In this document: one piece after another, positions 13,575-21,219 of the stretch
Layout: each line of letters starts with the position of its first letter
Position numbering within the stretch: position 1 is the stretch's first letter
Source of the DNA: Methanocrinis alkalitolerans
Lineage (GTDB): Archaea; Halobacteriota; Methanosarcinia; Methanotrichales; Methanotrichaceae
Length of the DNA: 27,430 bases
Assembly (NCBI RefSeq): GCF_029167205.1
Contig: NZ_JARFPL010000030.1
Coordinates: 1 to 27,430 of the forward strand
Reading direction: 5' to 3'
Program-made: the position numbers and the translations under genes
Notes under the pieces: model-generated
The model's database searches: none
What the model was told of the DNA's origin: nothing
The model's input: only the letters and a program-made list of their open reading frames with translations

Positions 13575-14111
13575 TCATATCGCCGGCTTCATCCCGCTGC
13601 CCTCCAGCATCTTTTGACACCACCTGCAGTACCTCCACCCTTTGAGGTCAGCCTCATCGATGGAGTTTGAAAAGTGCATTACGCATTCATCGTCACCGCA
13701 GTGGGGGAGGCCGAAGACGTGGCCCAGCTCGTGGACCGCCTCCTTTTTGGCCCTCTCTCGAAATAGGTCCGGGTCTGGGGAGAGGCCGTAGAACTCCTGC
13801 CGGAGCCTTGCGAGAGATATCATCGCCCGCCTCCCGTGGGCTAGGCCGAAGACGAAGTTCAGATCCGCCACGAATAGGTCCTCCTCGACCACCCCCAGGA
13901 CGGCGTCGCCTCCTTCCGGCGGGGGAAGGGCCATGAGTACAGCCGCACCGTCGAGCTGGCCCCTCCCGGGATCTCGGAGGGAGGCGGGGATATGGACCAT
14001 CGGCATCACCTCGACGGAGCCGTATATCGACCCGATTTCGACCTCGATGAAGGAGATGAGGGAATCGTCGACGGCTCCCACCGGCTGGATGAGGATCGTC
14101 ATGAGATCCAT
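13575..14111 (-). CDS. amzA: Archaemetzincin family zinc metalloprotease
   Basis: The 178-residue protein carries the full archaemetzincin signature: HELGHVFGLPHC with zinc ligands H127, H131 and H137 and catalytic E128, then C138, C143, the Met-turn M145 and the pair C162/C165, which hold a second structural zinc. An aminopeptidase-type activity is reported for related eukaryotic proteins; the archaeal role is unsettled. Two starts are possible, ATG 14111 and ATG 14102; both are preceded by GAGATG-like sequence. It lies 14 bp after a 47-residue Cys/His protein on the same strand, so the two are probably one operon. Confidence 0.88.
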   Translation of the reverse strand: MDLMTILIQPVGAVDDSLISFIEVEIGSIYGSVEVMPMVHIPASLRDPGRGQLDGAAVLMALPPPEGGDAVLGVVEEDLFVADLNFVFGLAHGRRAMISLARLRQEFYGLSPDPDLFRERAKKEAVHELGHVFGLPHCGDDECVMHFSNSIDEADLKGWRYCRWCQKMLEGSGMKPAI

Positions 14112-14125
14112 CTCATCTCTTCAGC

Positions 14126-14269
14126 TCAAGGCTCCTCGGCGAGGGACTTCTGGTAGGCCTTCCAGCCGGGGCACCATCCGGTGTGCCACCTCCATACTCT
14201 GGCGATGAGAGAGTTGGGCCTCTTCTCGGCGCGGCGCCTTATGGGACAGCTTTCACAACTTGCAGCCAT
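14126..14269 (-). CDS. 47-residue CCHC zinc-finger-like protein
   Basis: The start is ATG 14269, giving MAASCESCPIRRRAEK, followed by ARVWRWHTGWCPGWKAYQ. The residues C5, C8, H29 and C33 could bind zinc as a CCHC finger, and the rest is basic and tryptophan-rich, which would suit nucleic acid binding. The longer frame up to 14446 is a proline/leucine-rich artefact of the polypurine tract. A TATA element (minus: TTATAC, 14291-14296) is 25 nt before the ATG, so the mRNA is probably leaderless. It precedes archaemetzincin by 14 bp. No function is assigned. Confidence 0.6.
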   Translation of the reverse strand: MAASCESCPIRRRAEKRPNSLIARVWRWHTGWCPGWKAYQKSLAEEP

Positions 14270-14290
14270 GACCTTTAGGCTGCGGGGTTG

Positions 14291-14297
14291 GTATAAG
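14291..14297 (-). promoter_or_regulatory. TATA box for the zinc-finger/archaemetzincin operon
   Basis: The minus strand reads CTTATAC, centred about 25 nt before ATG 14269, consistent with leaderless transcription. Confidence 0.4.
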
Positions 14298-14305
14298 GAA
14301 TTTAC

Positions 14306-14418
14306 GAAGGAAAAGGAGGGGGAAGGGGGTGGAGGTAAAAGGGGGAGAAGGAGAGGGAGATGAGGGAAGAGGAGAAGGAGGGAAATTGGAGGATTGGTGG
14401 AGAAGGGGGGGAAGGTGA
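14306..14418. repeat. 113-nt polypurine tract with G-runs
   Basis: The plus strand has no cytosine at all over 113 nt and only about nine thymines. Runs of five to seven G occur at 14318-14322, 14325-14329, 14341-14345 and 14405-14411, enough for G-quadruplex or triplex formation. It lies between the 3' end of the gene at 14469-14930 and the promoter of the small zinc-finger gene, both on the minus strand, whose transcripts would be pyrimidine-rich here. Confidence 0.75.
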
Positions 14419-14468
14419 CCGTAGTCCCGGGGTTCGGCCCTTCCATCGAAAGATGAGAAGAAGGTCTC

Positions 14469-14930
14469 TCAAGGGAAGTACTCGGTGGGAAGCCTCAGGA
14501 TTCCCATCGCCACCAGCACCATCACTATGATCGTATAGACGACGGAGACCGATAGATCGGTGAGGATCTCCTTTCTTCCCGGACCCTTCCTTTCATCCTT
14601 GGATAGAACGCCCTTCATCCCCCTGTGCATCAGAACGAACCCCAGAACGTTGGTGATCCAGTATCCTATCACCATGGCGGGGAGGAAGAGATCCTCGGAT
14701 ATGAGGGCGAAGAGGGCTGCAAAGGCGTAGGCGATGGGGATGTTGACGAAGAGGTCGTTCCACCAGGAGACGGGAGAGAGGATGAACCCCACCGTGGCTA
14801 TTATGCCGCCCCTAACCTTCCTCTTCCCGATCTTGCGGCCGGCGACCTCGAAGGAGGCGTCTAAAGCCGCGTCTTTATCACCTCCATCTTCGCCCTTATG
14901 TTCGTCTCCGGGTTCGCCTTCTCTTCCCAC
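14469..14930 (-). CDS. Multi-pass membrane protein, unknown function
   Basis: The 153-residue protein has a charged N-terminal 30-40 residues (EGEPGDEHKGEDGGDKD), then about four membrane helices near 41-60, 64-80, 83-103 and 127-147. No family is recognised. The start is GTG 14930, with a loose GGCGGATCATC ribosome site, and a TATA element (minus: GAAGATATACT, 14969-14979) predicts a leader of about 15 nt. It stands alone between the polypurine tract and a divergent SOUL gene. Confidence 0.6.
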   Translation of the reverse strand: MGREGEPGDEHKGEDGGDKDAALDASFEVAGRKIGKRKVRGGIIATVGFILSPVSWWNDLFVNIPIAYAFAALFALISEDLFLPAMVIGYWITNVLGFVLMHRGMKGVLSKDERKGPGRKEILTDLSVSVVYTIIVMVLVAMGILRLPTEYFP

Positions 14931-14968
14931 GATGATCCGCCCCTTCCAGGGAGCCTTCTCTATCGTAG

Positions 14969-14979
14969 GAGTATATCTT
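14969..14979 (-). promoter_or_regulatory. TATA box for membrane protein gene
   Basis: The minus strand GAAGATATACT predicts transcript start near 14948 and supports the GTG start at 14930. Confidence 0.4.
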
Positions 14980-15129
14980 CATTTATTCTTTTCTCATCAA
15001 ACGCCCCTTCCACCGGGGATCGAAAGAGTTATAGCCCAAAAATCCCAAATTTGAGAGGACGTGAAATGAGGTAGCCCTCGATTATGATAGAAATACAGAA
15101 GACCTGCACAAGACCCAGGAGCCGTTCCC

Positions 15130-15711
15130 ATGATAGAGATGTCAAAGATCCGGATGGCTGCCGTCGCTATCCTGGCGGCGCTTCTCATATGGACCCTTTA
15201 CGGAGCGTTCGTCTCCATGAACGTAAAAGAGCCACCCTACCAGGTCATCGAGACGCTCGATAACGGAGTCGAGATCCGAGAGTACTCCCGCCAGATCTGG
15301 GCTATAACCCCGGAAGACGACCGCAACCGGGGGTTTGCCCGCCTCTTCATGTACATCTCCGGCGAAAACGATGGCGAGGTGAAGATCGATATGACCGCCC
15401 CCGTGGTGACGGGCGCCGCCGGCGACGAGCCTTTCATCGCCTTCGTCATGCCCGAGGGGTTGGAACTGGAGGATACGCCTCGCCCCCGGGACGGGGAGGT
15501 GAAGATCGAGGTCGTGGAGGCGAGGAGGATGGCGGCGATCGCCTTCTCTGGCTACGCCACAGAGGAGAGGCAAAAGAGATACCTGACGATCCTCGAAGAG
15601 ACCCTCAGAGATCGAGGGATCGATGCTCAGGGCGACCCGGTCCTCATGCAGTACAACGACCCCTGGACGCCGCCCTTCATGCGCAGAAACGAGGTGGGAG
15701 TAGAGGTCTGA
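15130..15711 (+). CDS. SOUL family haem-binding protein, membrane-anchored
   Basis: The 193-residue protein has an N-terminal membrane helix (about 10-27) followed by the SOUL/HBP fold: YQVIETLDNGVEIREYS, GFARLFMYISGENDG, KIDMTAPVV (the family's hallmark), AFVMPEGLELEDTP and YNDPWTPPFMRRNEVGVEV. SOUL proteins bind haem or tetrapyrroles. The anchor suggests it faces the outside of the membrane. The start ATG 15130 has AGGAG at 15117-15121. A role in haem or corrinoid handling is plausible but not shown. Confidence 0.85.
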   Translation: MIEMSKIRMAAVAILAALLIWTLYGAFVSMNVKEPPYQVIETLDNGVEIREYSRQIWAITPEDDRNRGFARLFMYISGENDGEVKIDMTAPVVTGAAGDEPFIAFVMPEGLELEDTPRPRDGEVKIEVVEARRMAAIAFSGYATEERQKRYLTILEETLRDRGIDAQGDPVLMQYNDPWTPPFMRRNEVGVEV

Positions 15712-16160
15712 GGGACAAAGGCATTATAGGGTTATTTTTGGTTTAGGGGGTTCTGGAGGTATGGCCCCTTTTTATCCCCACCAACAGGCTCTGAGATGGG
15801 AAGCTCTCATCTCCCCGAGGAAGAGAGTCCGGCGGACCTTTCTCCTCATGCGATAAAAAGGTTTGAGAGGACGGATTTCGAGGAGATCGGAGAGGTTCCC
15901 CGAGTCGATGGGAGGTTGTATGAGTGAAGATTGTCGGCCGTTCAGAAATTCGCGCGGATGAGTGATGATTATTTATCAATTTTATCCAACCTTCAGACAT
16001 TTCAGACATAATAGTATGCAGCAATCGTATTAGACCTGATATAGTTTGTCCAGAAATTCTCGGACAATTATTACGAGGGGATTGGTTAGAGCTGACGGAA
16101 AGCATTATATGCAATAATAATCCAAAAGATGGGGCGTAAACAAGGAGTGGAGGTTAAAAT
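15712..16160. other. Long AT-rich intergenic region upstream of fasciclin gene
   Basis: No believable gene is present. Features seen: a perfect 9-bp tandem repeat TTCAGACAT at 15992-16009; a hairpin GTCCAGAA/TTCTcGGAC at 16048-16065; the shared 9-mer CAGAAATTC at 15943 and 16051; and the fasciclin TATA box at 16103-16112. The repeat and hairpin could be regulator sites. The 3' flank of the SOUL gene has T-runs (about 15733) that may act in termination. Confidence 0.5.
16103..16112 (+). promoter_or_regulatory. TATA box for fasciclin gene
   Basis: CATTATATGC predicts transcript start near 16134 and a leader of about 27 nt that includes GGAGTGGAGG. Confidence 0.5.
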
Positions 16161-16706
16161 ATGATGAAAAAAGCTTTGATAGCTCTATTCATCGTCTCTA
16201 TGCTGTCGATGGTAACGTCCGCAGCAGAGGACGATGCGGCAAAGACGATCTTAGAGACCGCTGCAGAAGACGGAAACTTCAACACCCTGGTGGGTGCGGT
16301 TGAGGACGCTGGCCTCACGGAGGCCTTGAGCGGCGAAGGGCCCTTCACAGTCTTCGCCCCCACCGACGAGGCCTTCGCAGATGTAGAAGGGCTTGATGAG
16401 ATCGACAACGAGACCCTGGCAGAGATCCTCAAGTACCACGTCGCAGCCGGCGCCATCATGGCCTCAGACGTCGTGAACATGACGGCTATACCCACCCTCC
16501 AGGGCGGAAACCTCACCGTTGAGGTAACCGACGAGGGCGTGACGGTGGACGGCGCCAACGTGACGGCGACCGATATCGTCTGCAGCAACGGCGTCATCCA
16601 CGTCATCGATGCTGTTCTGATCCCTCCCGCTGAGGAGCCGTCGATGGACATTATGGAGACGGTGGAGGAGCTGATCGAAGAGGTCCAGGAGCTCGTCGAC
16701 GTCTGA
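16161..16706 (+). CDS. Secreted fasciclin (FAS1) domain protein
   Basis: The 181-residue protein begins with a Sec signal peptide (MMKKALIALFIVSMLSMVTSA, cleavage likely after residue 21). One FAS1 domain follows, with both hallmark boxes: GPFTVFAPTDEAF (H1) and NGVIHVIDAVLIPP (H2), and the YH motif in LKYHVAAGAI. FAS1 domains mediate adhesion or matrix binding at the cell surface. Several Asn-x-Thr sites (NET, NMT, NLT, NVT) could be glycosylated in archaea. The acidic tail (about 155-181) is probably a helix. A strong ribosome site (GGAGTGGAGG, 16144-16153) and TATA suggest good expression. Confidence 0.9.
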   Translation: MMKKALIALFIVSMLSMVTSAAEDDAAKTILETAAEDGNFNTLVGAVEDAGLTEALSGEGPFTVFAPTDEAFADVEGLDEIDNETLAEILKYHVAAGAIMASDVVNMTAIPTLQGGNLTVEVTDEGVTVDGANVTATDIVCSNGVIHVIDAVLIPPAEEPSMDIMETVEELIEEVQELVDV

Positions 16707-16789
16707 CAAAGAGAATCGTCGATTTAGACTTTGCTGCGCCTCCAGGGATCTGAGGATAAAGGTAAGTTCCTAGAGGCTTTTGGGGCGGA

Positions 16790-16830
16790 GGACCGAAATC
16801 CACCGCCTCAAAAAAAAATTTTTTCGGTCC
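16790..16830 (+). terminator. Inverted repeat with A/T-run loop, possible terminator
   Basis: GGACCGAAA at 16790-16798 is matched perfectly by TTTCGGTCC at 16822-16830. The 23-nt loop holds a run of A followed by T. It lies about 85 bp after the fasciclin stop and before the HyuA promoter, so it may end fasciclin transcription. It could also be a remnant repeat. Confidence 0.35.
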
Positions 16831-16916
16831 CAGAAGATACCAACAGATACACAGACCCTTCGGGGCAGCATTTTCGGATCTTACAGCCCCCATTACCATC
16901 CCCTCACCAAAAGTCC

Positions 16917-16925
16917 GATATACTC
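16917..16925 (+). promoter_or_regulatory. TATA box for hyuA/deacetylase operon
   Basis: GATATACTC predicts transcript start near 16944, with a leader of about 15 nt containing AAGGCGAT before ATG 16959. Confidence 0.4.
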
Positions 16926-16958
16926 CCTGGGCCATCCGGTCGCCAAGGCGATATAATC

Positions 16959-18641
16959 ATGTTGATCGGAATCGATGTCGGCGGAACCACTACAGACGCG
17001 GTTCTAATAGACGAGGGAAAGGTTATAAAAACGTCGAAAGTCCCGACCGACCACGACCATCTCCTGGAGTGCCTTATGGGCGCCCTCGACGAGGTCGTCC
17101 GGGAGGTCCCGACGGATAAGATCGAGAGGGTCGTCCTGAGCACCACCCTCATCACAAATCTCATAGCCGAGGGTAAGGCCGACCCAGTAGCCCTGATCAT
17201 GGAGCCGGGTCCGGGTATGAACCCCGAAAACCTGGCCCTGGAAGGAGAGGTCCGGATCGTCCGGGGGGCGATCGACTACAGGGGCAGAGAGATCCAGCCC
17301 CTGGATGAAGACCAGGTGGAGAAGGCAGCAGCCGCCATCTCCGAGGGAGGTTACAGAAAGGTGGCGGTGGTGAGCAAGTTCGGCCAGAGGAACCACTTCC
17401 ATGAAGAGAGGATGCGGGAGATCGTCCTCCGGACTAACCCAGAGATTCAGGTCGAGATGGGCCACCAGGCCTCAGGAAGGCTGAACTTTCCGAGGAGGGC
17501 GGCGACGACGATGCTGAAGGCCGCAGCCCAGGACAAATACAGAGAGTTTGCTGAGCAGATCGCCGAGGCAGTATCGAAGAGGAATATCGCAGCCCCCATA
17601 TACATACTAAAGGCCGACGGTGGGACGCTACCCCTGGAGACGTCCGTCGAGCACCCCGTCGAGACGATCTTCTCGGGGCCCGCCGCCAGCACCATGGGGG
17701 TCCTTGCCCTCACCCCTCCGGACCAGACCTCCGTCGTAGTCGACATCGGCGGGACGACGACGGACCTCGCCCTGATCCTGAACGGGGTCCCCCTAATCTC
17801 CTCGGAGGGGGCGAGGGTGGACAGCCAGCTCACCCACATCAGGGCCTTCGCCGTCAAGTCGGTGGCCCTGGGGGGCGACAGCAGGGTGAGAGCCGCAGGC
17901 GACGAGGTCACCCTCGGGCCGGAGAGGGCGGGTCCCGCCTTCTGCTTGGGGGGGCCGGAGCCGACCCCCACCGACGCCATGAGGCTCCTGAACCTCATCT
18001 CCATCGGCGAGCGAGCCCTCGCTGAGGAGGCGATGGAGAACCTTGGTCGGGATCTCGGCTGCTCTGCGGGCGAAGCGGCCCAGAAGGTGGTCGACGCGGC
18101 CGTCGAGATTCTCATCGGAGAGATCGAAGCGATCTTCCTAGCCTGGGAGCTGGAGCCGGCCTATCGGGTCTGGGAGATCCTCCAGAAAGAGAAGATCAGG
18201 CCCCAGAACGTCGTCGGCGTCGGCGGCGGAAGTTTGGGGCTCGTCCCCCTGGTGGCGGAGAGGCTCGGCGCCGAAGGGATCATCCCCGAGGACGCCGCCG
18301 TTGCCAACGCCATAGGCGCCGCCGTGGCGAGGCCCACCCTCACCCTCACCTTCAGGGCGGACACCGACCGGGGCTTTTACACCGTCGCCGAGGACGGGAC
18401 GACAGGGGAGATCAGGGACAAAAAGTTCGGCCAGAAGGAGGCGGAGGCTTTGGCCAAGAGGCTGATCGTCGAGCGGGCCGAGAGGATGGGGATAAGTGAG
18501 TACGCATCGGAGGCAGAGGTGACCTCCAGCGAGGTATTCAACATGGTCCGGGGCTGGTCCACCAGCGGCCGGATCCTGGACGTCAGCATGCAGATCCCGG
18601 CGGGGCTCATCCCCGAATGGACGGGAGGTGGAAGACGATGA
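16959..18641 (+). CDS. Hydantoinase/oxoprolinase family (HyuA-like) ATPase
   Basis: The 560-residue protein (ATG 16959; upstream in-frame sequence does not look coding) belongs to the HyuA family with the actin/hexokinase ATP-binding fold. GIDVGGTTTDAVLID at the N-terminus is the phosphate-1 loop, VVVDIGGTTTDLALI at about 257-271 the second nucleotide loop, and VGVGGGSLGLVPL near 416 the adenosine part. Family members hydrolyse hydantoins, 5-oxoproline or N-methylhydantoin, or carboxylate ketones, usually with a HyuB subunit. No HyuB is present in this window. Its stop overlaps the start of the next gene (ATGA), so it is probably produced with an HDAC-fold deacetylase. The actual substrate is unknown. 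Confidence 0.8.
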   Translation: MLIGIDVGGTTTDAVLIDEGKVIKTSKVPTDHDHLLECLMGALDEVVREVPTDKIERVVLSTTLITNLIAEGKADPVALIMEPGPGMNPENLALEGEVRIVRGAIDYRGREIQPLDEDQVEKAAAAISEGGYRKVAVVSKFGQRNHFHEERMREIVLRTNPEIQVEMGHQASGRLNFPRRAATTMLKAAAQDKYREFAEQIAEAVSKRNIAAPIYILKADGGTLPLETSVEHPVETIFSGPAASTMGVLALTPPDQTSVVVDIGGTTTDLALILNGVPLISSEGARVDSQLTHIRAFAVKSVALGGDSRVRAAGDEVTLGPERAGPAFCLGGPEPTPTDAMRLLNLISIGERALAEEAMENLGRDLGCSAGEAAQKVVDAAVEILIGEIEAIFLAWELEPAYRVWEILQKEKIRPQNVVGVGGGSLGLVPLVAERLGAEGIIPEDAAVANAIGAAVARPTLTLTFRADTDRGFYTVAEDGTTGEIRDKKFGQKEAEALAKRLIVERAERMGISEYASEAEVTSSEVFNMVRGWSTSGRILDVSMQIPAGLIPEWTGGGRR

Positions 18642-20023
18642 GAAATTATAGAGAGGAGAATAAGGATCGGGCCAGGAAGATGGGGCTGATATTCTTTCCG
18701 GCCTTCGACTGGGCGATAACCCCGACCCACCCCGAAAGGGAGGAGCGGCTCCTTTACACCCGAGACCAGATCTTCGAGGAGGGGCTGATGGACCTTCCGG
18801 AGGTGGAGGAGTACAAGCCGCGGCTCGCGGATTATAAGGACATCGCCCGGGTCCACTTCTGCATACCCTCCGCAGAGTCCCTCGTCACCGAGGCCCACCT
18901 CATCGCCGCCGGCAGCACCCTCGTCCTCGCCGACGCCTACATGAAAGGCGAGATCACCAACGCCTTCGCCCTGGTGAGGCCCCCGGGCCACCACTCCATG
19001 AGGGTCGCCCACGGGAACCGGGGTTTCTGCAACGTCAACAACGAGGCGATCATGGTGGAGTACATCCGGAGGAAGTACGGCATCCGCCGGATCGCCATCA
19101 TCGATACCGACGTCCATCACGGCGACGGGACCCAGGAGATCTTCTACCACGACCCCGACGTCCTCTTCATATCCTTCCACCAGGACGGAAGGACCCTCTA
19201 TCCGGGGTCGGGGTTCGTCGATGAGCAGGGCGGCCCCAAGGCGATGGGAAGGACTATCAACATACCCCTGCCGCCGGAGACCCCCGACGAGGGGATCCAC
19301 TATGTTTTGGAGGAGCTGGTCCTCCCCATCCTGAAGGATTTCCGGCCCCAGCTCGTCGTCAACTCCGCGGGCCAGGACAACCACTATACAGACCCCCTGG
19401 CGAATATGCGGTTCTCCGCCCAGGGTTATGCAAAACTGAACGAGATGCTGGCGCCGGATATTGCCGTCCTGGAGGGGGGGTACGCCATCGAGACCGCCCT
19501 CCCATATGTCAACTGCGGCATCATCCTCGCCATGGCAGGCCTCGACTACTCCAACGTCCGGGAGCCGGACTACCACCCCGGAAGGTTTTCGATGTCCAGG
19601 ACCATGGAGGCGAATATTCAAGGGACCGTCGAGTACCTCCAGGGTATCTGGGAGGCGAGAGAGGAGCTGACGGCGAAGGCCGTCGAGAGGGCTGGCCCCT
19701 TCTTCCGGAGGCGCAAAGACATCTTCTACGACACCGACGGGATCCGGGAGCGCCAGACCGAGTCGGTGAAGATGTGCCCCGACAAGAGCTGCCCCGGCTA
19801 CATGACCATCGATACAGATGCCGTCAGAGGCTACGGCCATTCCGAGAGCGGGTTTGGGGTCTTCGTCCCCTTATTCGCCTGCAAGCGCTGCCGCGAGGAG
19901 GGGAGGGAGGAGTACGAGGCCCACAAGACCGACTCCCGATACAACCACATATTCTTCCAGGACAAGAACGCCGACGACTTCCGGCTCTACAGCACGAGGA
20001 TGCATAACGAGCGGATCTACTGA
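18638..20023 (+). CDS. Histone-deacetylase-fold amidohydrolase with C-terminal zinc ribbon
   Basis: The 461-residue protein has the zinc-dependent deacetylase/acetylpolyamine amidohydrolase fold. The active-site His pair H118/H119 lies in RPPGHHS, zinc ligands D158 and H160 in IDTDVHHGDG, a third candidate ligand D247 in NSAGQD, and the EGGYA loop has Y282. Residues 380-418 add two cysteine pairs (C380/C385 and C415/C418), a zinc ribbon not typical of this fold. The start is ATG 18638 (GGGAGGTGGA upstream), overlapping the HyuA-like stop. Archaeal substrates could be acetylated polyamines or acetyl-lysine. The coupling with a HyuA-like ATPase suggests a joint amide-hydrolysing pathway (inference). 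Confidence 0.85.
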   Translation: MRNYREENKDRARKMGLIFFPAFDWAITPTHPEREERLLYTRDQIFEEGLMDLPEVEEYKPRLADYKDIARVHFCIPSAESLVTEAHLIAAGSTLVLADAYMKGEITNAFALVRPPGHHSMRVAHGNRGFCNVNNEAIMVEYIRRKYGIRRIAIIDTDVHHGDGTQEIFYHDPDVLFISFHQDGRTLYPGSGFVDEQGGPKAMGRTINIPLPPETPDEGIHYVLEELVLPILKDFRPQLVVNSAGQDNHYTDPLANMRFSAQGYAKLNEMLAPDIAVLEGGYAIETALPYVNCGIILAMAGLDYSNVREPDYHPGRFSMSRTMEANIQGTVEYLQGIWEAREELTAKAVERAGPFFRRRKDIFYDTDGIRERQTESVKMCPDKSCPGYMTIDTDAVRGYGHSESGFGVFVPLFACKRCREEGREEYEAHKTDSRYNHIFFQDKNADDFRLYSTRMHNERIY

Positions 20024-20032
20024 AGGCGAGAT

Positions 20033-20539
20033 ATGGGCTTCTGGCGGGGATATCTGATGGATGGACGAGACGGAGAGGAGAGGGTGATTCGGATCGCCTC
20101 CTGGGAGCGGAGGCTCGGAGCCTGGCTCATCGACATAATCCTGGTGGGGGTCCTCGTGGACCTCATCGTCGGGATGACGGGGCCCCTCACCCCCGTCGTG
20201 CCGTGGCTTCCCCCCGGTCCCGCCTTCCAATGGGGCTTCTCCGACGGAGCCCTCGTCCTCTTCGCATACTGGACGGTCCTGGAGGGGACCCGGGGGCAGT
20301 CCCTGGGGAAGATGGCCATGAGCTTGAAGGTCACCGACATGAAGGGCGAGAAGATAGACCTACCCCGGGCAGCCATCGAGTCCTTCGGAAAGGCCTTCCT
20401 CCTCCCCCTCGATTGCCTCATCGGCTGGATCGCGATGCGGGGGTCGGGGCAGCGGCTCTTCAACCGCCTCTCGGAGACGATCGTCGTCCACGTCAATGAG
20501 TCGGCGCCGGAGGGGGTCCGGTACGTGAGGCGAGGGTAG
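20033..20539 (+). CDS. RDD family membrane protein
   Basis: The 168-residue protein shows the RDD signature: ASWERRLGAWLIDIILVGVLVD with R27 and D34 in the first membrane helix, a second helix at about 71-86 ending EGTRGQSLGKMAMSLKV, and a third near 118-138 with D126. RDD proteins are small membrane proteins of transport or unknown function (some are Na+/H+ antiporter-like). It begins 9 bp after the deacetylase stop; an alternative start at ATG 20057 exists. It is the last gene of the plus-strand operon. Confidence 0.8.
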   Translation: MGFWRGYLMDGRDGEERVIRIASWERRLGAWLIDIILVGVLVDLIVGMTGPLTPVVPWLPPGPAFQWGFSDGALVLFAYWTVLEGTRGQSLGKMAMSLKVTDMKGEKIDLPRAAIESFGKAFLLPLDCLIGWIAMRGSGQRLFNRLSETIVVHVNESAPEGVRYVRRG

Positions 20540-20608
20540 CGGGCGCTTTCCCCAGGCCCCTCCATCCAATATTTATGCTCTAAAATGGTAGTATTATTTT
20601 ATAAATGT
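20540..20608. terminator. AT-rich convergent intergenic region
   Basis: Between the convergent RDD and hicA genes lies very AT-rich DNA with T-runs on both strands and near-repeats (TTATAAATG, TTTATAAATA). It probably contains termination signals for both genes; no clear hairpin is seen. Confidence 0.3.
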
Positions 20609-20833
20609 TTATAAATAACTAGCGAACTCTTCAACGCCCATACCAGCATCCTTTATCAACGCTCTCAACAAACCCTTTCTTAGTTCGTTATGGAGTGGTA
20701 CGGAGAGGGTCACCGTCGAGCCCTCTTTTCGGAGTATGGCGTGACTCCCAGATGTCCTATCGAACCGCCATCCTGCTTTCACAAAGGCCTTAACCGCCAT
20801 GTGCCCCGAGACCACGGGCAGCTTCTTGGACAT
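20609..20833 (-). CDS. hicA: HicA-type toxin (mRNA interferase)
   Basis: The 74-residue protein has the double-stranded RNA-binding-like HicA fold with the catalytic histidine H31 in RTSGSHAILRK, followed by TVTLSVPLHNELRKGLLRALIKDAGM. HicA cleaves mRNA without ribosomes and is held by HicB. It starts 4 bp after the hicB stop, so the order is antitoxin then toxin. Length and motifs are intact, so it is probably active. Confidence 0.88.
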   Translation of the reverse strand: MSKKLPVVSGHMAVKAFVKAGWRFDRTSGSHAILRKEGSTVTLSVPLHNELRKGLLRALIKDAGMGVEEFASYL

Positions 20834-20837
20834 GGGA

Positions 20838-21047
20838 TCAGACTGTCACTTCAACGATCTTTCCCTGGGTGGTCAGAGTTCCCATCCTCTCCTCTGACAG
20901 GGATTCAAGACAGCCCTCTATCGCCTCTTTGATATTATCCAGAGCCTCCTCAGCGGTATCTCCTTGAGAATGGCAGCCCGGCAGCGCCGGACAGCTGACG
21001 ATGTACCCCCCTTCCTCGGCCTCTTCGAGGGTCACCTTGAGCTTCAT
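20838..21047 (-). CDS. hicB: HicB-type antitoxin, short form
   Basis: The 69-residue protein has the HicB partial RNase H fold: VTLEEAEEGGYIVSCPALPGCHSQGDTAEEALDNIKEAIEG. It lacks a C-terminal DNA-binding helix-turn-helix or ribbon, so self-regulation by direct DNA binding is doubtful. It immediately precedes hicA. No clear ribosome site or TATA is seen before ATG 21047; the mRNA may be leaderless. Confidence 0.85.
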   Translation of the reverse strand: MKLKVTLEEAEEGGYIVSCPALPGCHSQGDTAEEALDNIKEAIEGCLESLSEERMGTLTTQGKIVEVTV

Positions 21048-21219
21048 GGATTAGACTTGGCTTCTGGAGTTGAAAAAGCTTTCTTGCAAGCTAAGGGAGC
21101 TCGCCCTAATGAAGATCGGCGCCCAATTTTTCTCGAGGGGGAGAGCGAGCAGCGAGGTTCGCGCCGGCGGCGCCAAACCCTTAAATGGCCAAAAGCAGCT
21201 GGATGGAAGAACGAGAACG
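21048..21219. other. Intergenic region between hicB and lone antitoxin
   Basis: No toxin gene is visible downstream of the antitoxin at 21220-21435. The stretch contains a GC-rich quasi-palindrome (about 21158-21175) and probably the hicBA promoter. Confidence 0.35.

Noticed and set aside
14270..14446. N-terminal extension of the 47-residue protein
   Set aside because: The Pro/Leu/Ser-rich extension is just the translated pyrimidine strand of the polypurine tract. The TATA box at 14291-14297 lies inside it.
15743..16114. 123-codon minus-strand frame in the AT-rich intergenic region
   Set aside because: No motifs, no ribosome site, biased composition. It crosses the fasciclin TATA box and repeats.
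18377..19840. 487-codon open frame on the minus strand
   Set aside because: It is antisense to the deacetylase and HyuA-like genes, whose conserved motifs make the plus strand the coding one.
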